From NCBI GenBank assembly GCA_028554795.2, contig CM068825.1:156813553-156877552 (forward strand): a stretch of DNA of 64,000 bases, in the 5' to 3' direction. This document shows positions 63,822 through 64,000 of this stretch, piece after piece. The notes under the pieces are model-generated. The model did no database searches, had not been told where the DNA came from, and was given only the letters and a program-made list of their open reading frames with translations. The position numbers were made by a program, and so were the translations under genes. Each line of letters begins with the position of its first letter. The stretch's first letter is position 1. This DNA comes from Sinohyriopsis cumingii (lineage: Eukaryota; Mollusca; Bivalvia; Unionida; Unionidae).

Positions 63822-64000
63822 ATGAATCACTGCAAATGGTTGATGATTGGGTCGACAACCCCGTGCAATAAATCATGTAGAGGTGAATTCTGCGGGTATC
63901 ATTTACAAAGCGTTCGTAATGGTTCTCTTGGCCCCCTACCGTGCTTGGTTTGCCACGTTGGTGTAAGAGGAAAATCGCAGTTGTGTATCAATTGTGGCGG
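63822..64000 (+). CDS. Cysteine-rich zinc-binding protein, cut by window end
   Basis: ATG at 63,822. The visible 59 residues hold nine cysteines: CKWLMIGSTTPCNKSC, GEFCGYH, PCLVCHVG, LCINCGG. The spacing suggests two or more zinc ribbons or knuckles. Function unknown. The position suggests a regulatory or nucleic-acid-binding protein of the second element. Confidence 0.65.
   Translation, partial: MNHCKWLMIGSTTPCNKSCRGEFCGYHLQSVRNGSLGPLPCLVCHVGVRGKSQLCINCG

Larger units (their letters stand above)
57847..64000. mobile_element. Second virus-like element (Polinton/adintovirus-like), truncated by window end
   Basis: Gene set from the left: packaging ATPase (minus), zinc ribbon plus PLA2-like domain (plus), integrase (plus), DNA polymerase-helicase-HNH (minus), polymerase N-terminal ORF (minus), cysteine-rich ORF (plus, cut). 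The proposed left end is AGCAGCAGAGGGGG at 57,847, similar to the first Polinton's AGTAGTAAATGGGG. GC content is higher than the flank. The right end is outside the window, so TSD and TIR cannot be checked. Confidence 0.8.

Overview
The window is AT-rich eukaryotic DNA with long non-coding stretches, (TA)n, (CT)n and (GT)n microsatellites, minisatellites, tRNA-derived SINEs and decayed retrotransposons. This fits an invertebrate genome. A SINE whose tail reads like common molluscan SINE tails makes a mollusc the best guess, which is an inference. No host gene could be recognised with confidence. Almost everything protein-like belongs to mobile or virus-like elements.

Region 1-10,060 holds two decayed copies, in opposite orientation, of one Ty3/gypsy family. 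Its integrase lies between protease and reverse transcriptase, the order of Gmr1-type elements. Region 11,298-28,407 is a complete 17,098-bp Polinton/Maverick (polintovirus-like) element. It has 356/357-bp terminal inverted repeats starting 5'-AG and a perfect 6-bp target-site duplication AATATA. Its left arm carries three small coiled-coil genes. The middle is a tight minus-strand block: packaging ATPase, two related virion/core-like proteins, a charged protein, chromodomain integrase, membrane protein, penton-like minor capsid, basic core protein and major capsid. The right arm carries protein-primed-type DNA polymerase B with divergent accessory genes. Integrase, ATPase and major capsid are open. 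The polymerase has one stop and two frameshifts, the penton-like gene has one stop, and a zinc-knuckle gene is split at an A13 run, so this copy looks recently inserted but disabled. No adenain-like protease was recognised.

The most unusual signal in the Polinton is that five accessory genes, the three on the left arm and two on the right, end in a perfect animal histone-mRNA stem-loop (GGCCCTTTTCAGGGCC or its AGCCC variant). Each is followed by a purine-rich element like the U7 snRNA target. The capsid and polymerase blocks instead have AATAAA signals. The three left-arm genes also share an upstream 29-bp promoter motif. This suggests two expression classes, one tied to S phase.

Region 28,400-57,840 is mostly non-coding: a 49-bp minisatellite (about 22 copies), a 63-bp minisatellite, 50-bp and 27-bp repeats, SINEs, a CR1/L2-like LINE fragment, and a decayed relative of the Polinton (about 46,940-49,100). 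That relative keeps recognisable polymerase sequence and a degenerate stem-loop.

Region 57,847 to the window end is the left part of a second, different virus-like element, truncated by the window. It encodes an A32-type packaging ATPase (one in-frame TAG), a zinc-ribbon protein joined by a candidate -1 frameshift to a parvovirus-VP1-like phospholipase A2 domain, a retroviral-type integrase, a polymerase N-terminal ORF, an 817-aa fusion of DNA polymerase B, superfamily 1 helicase and HNH nuclease, and a cysteine-rich protein at the edge. Its proposed left end resembles the Polinton terminus.
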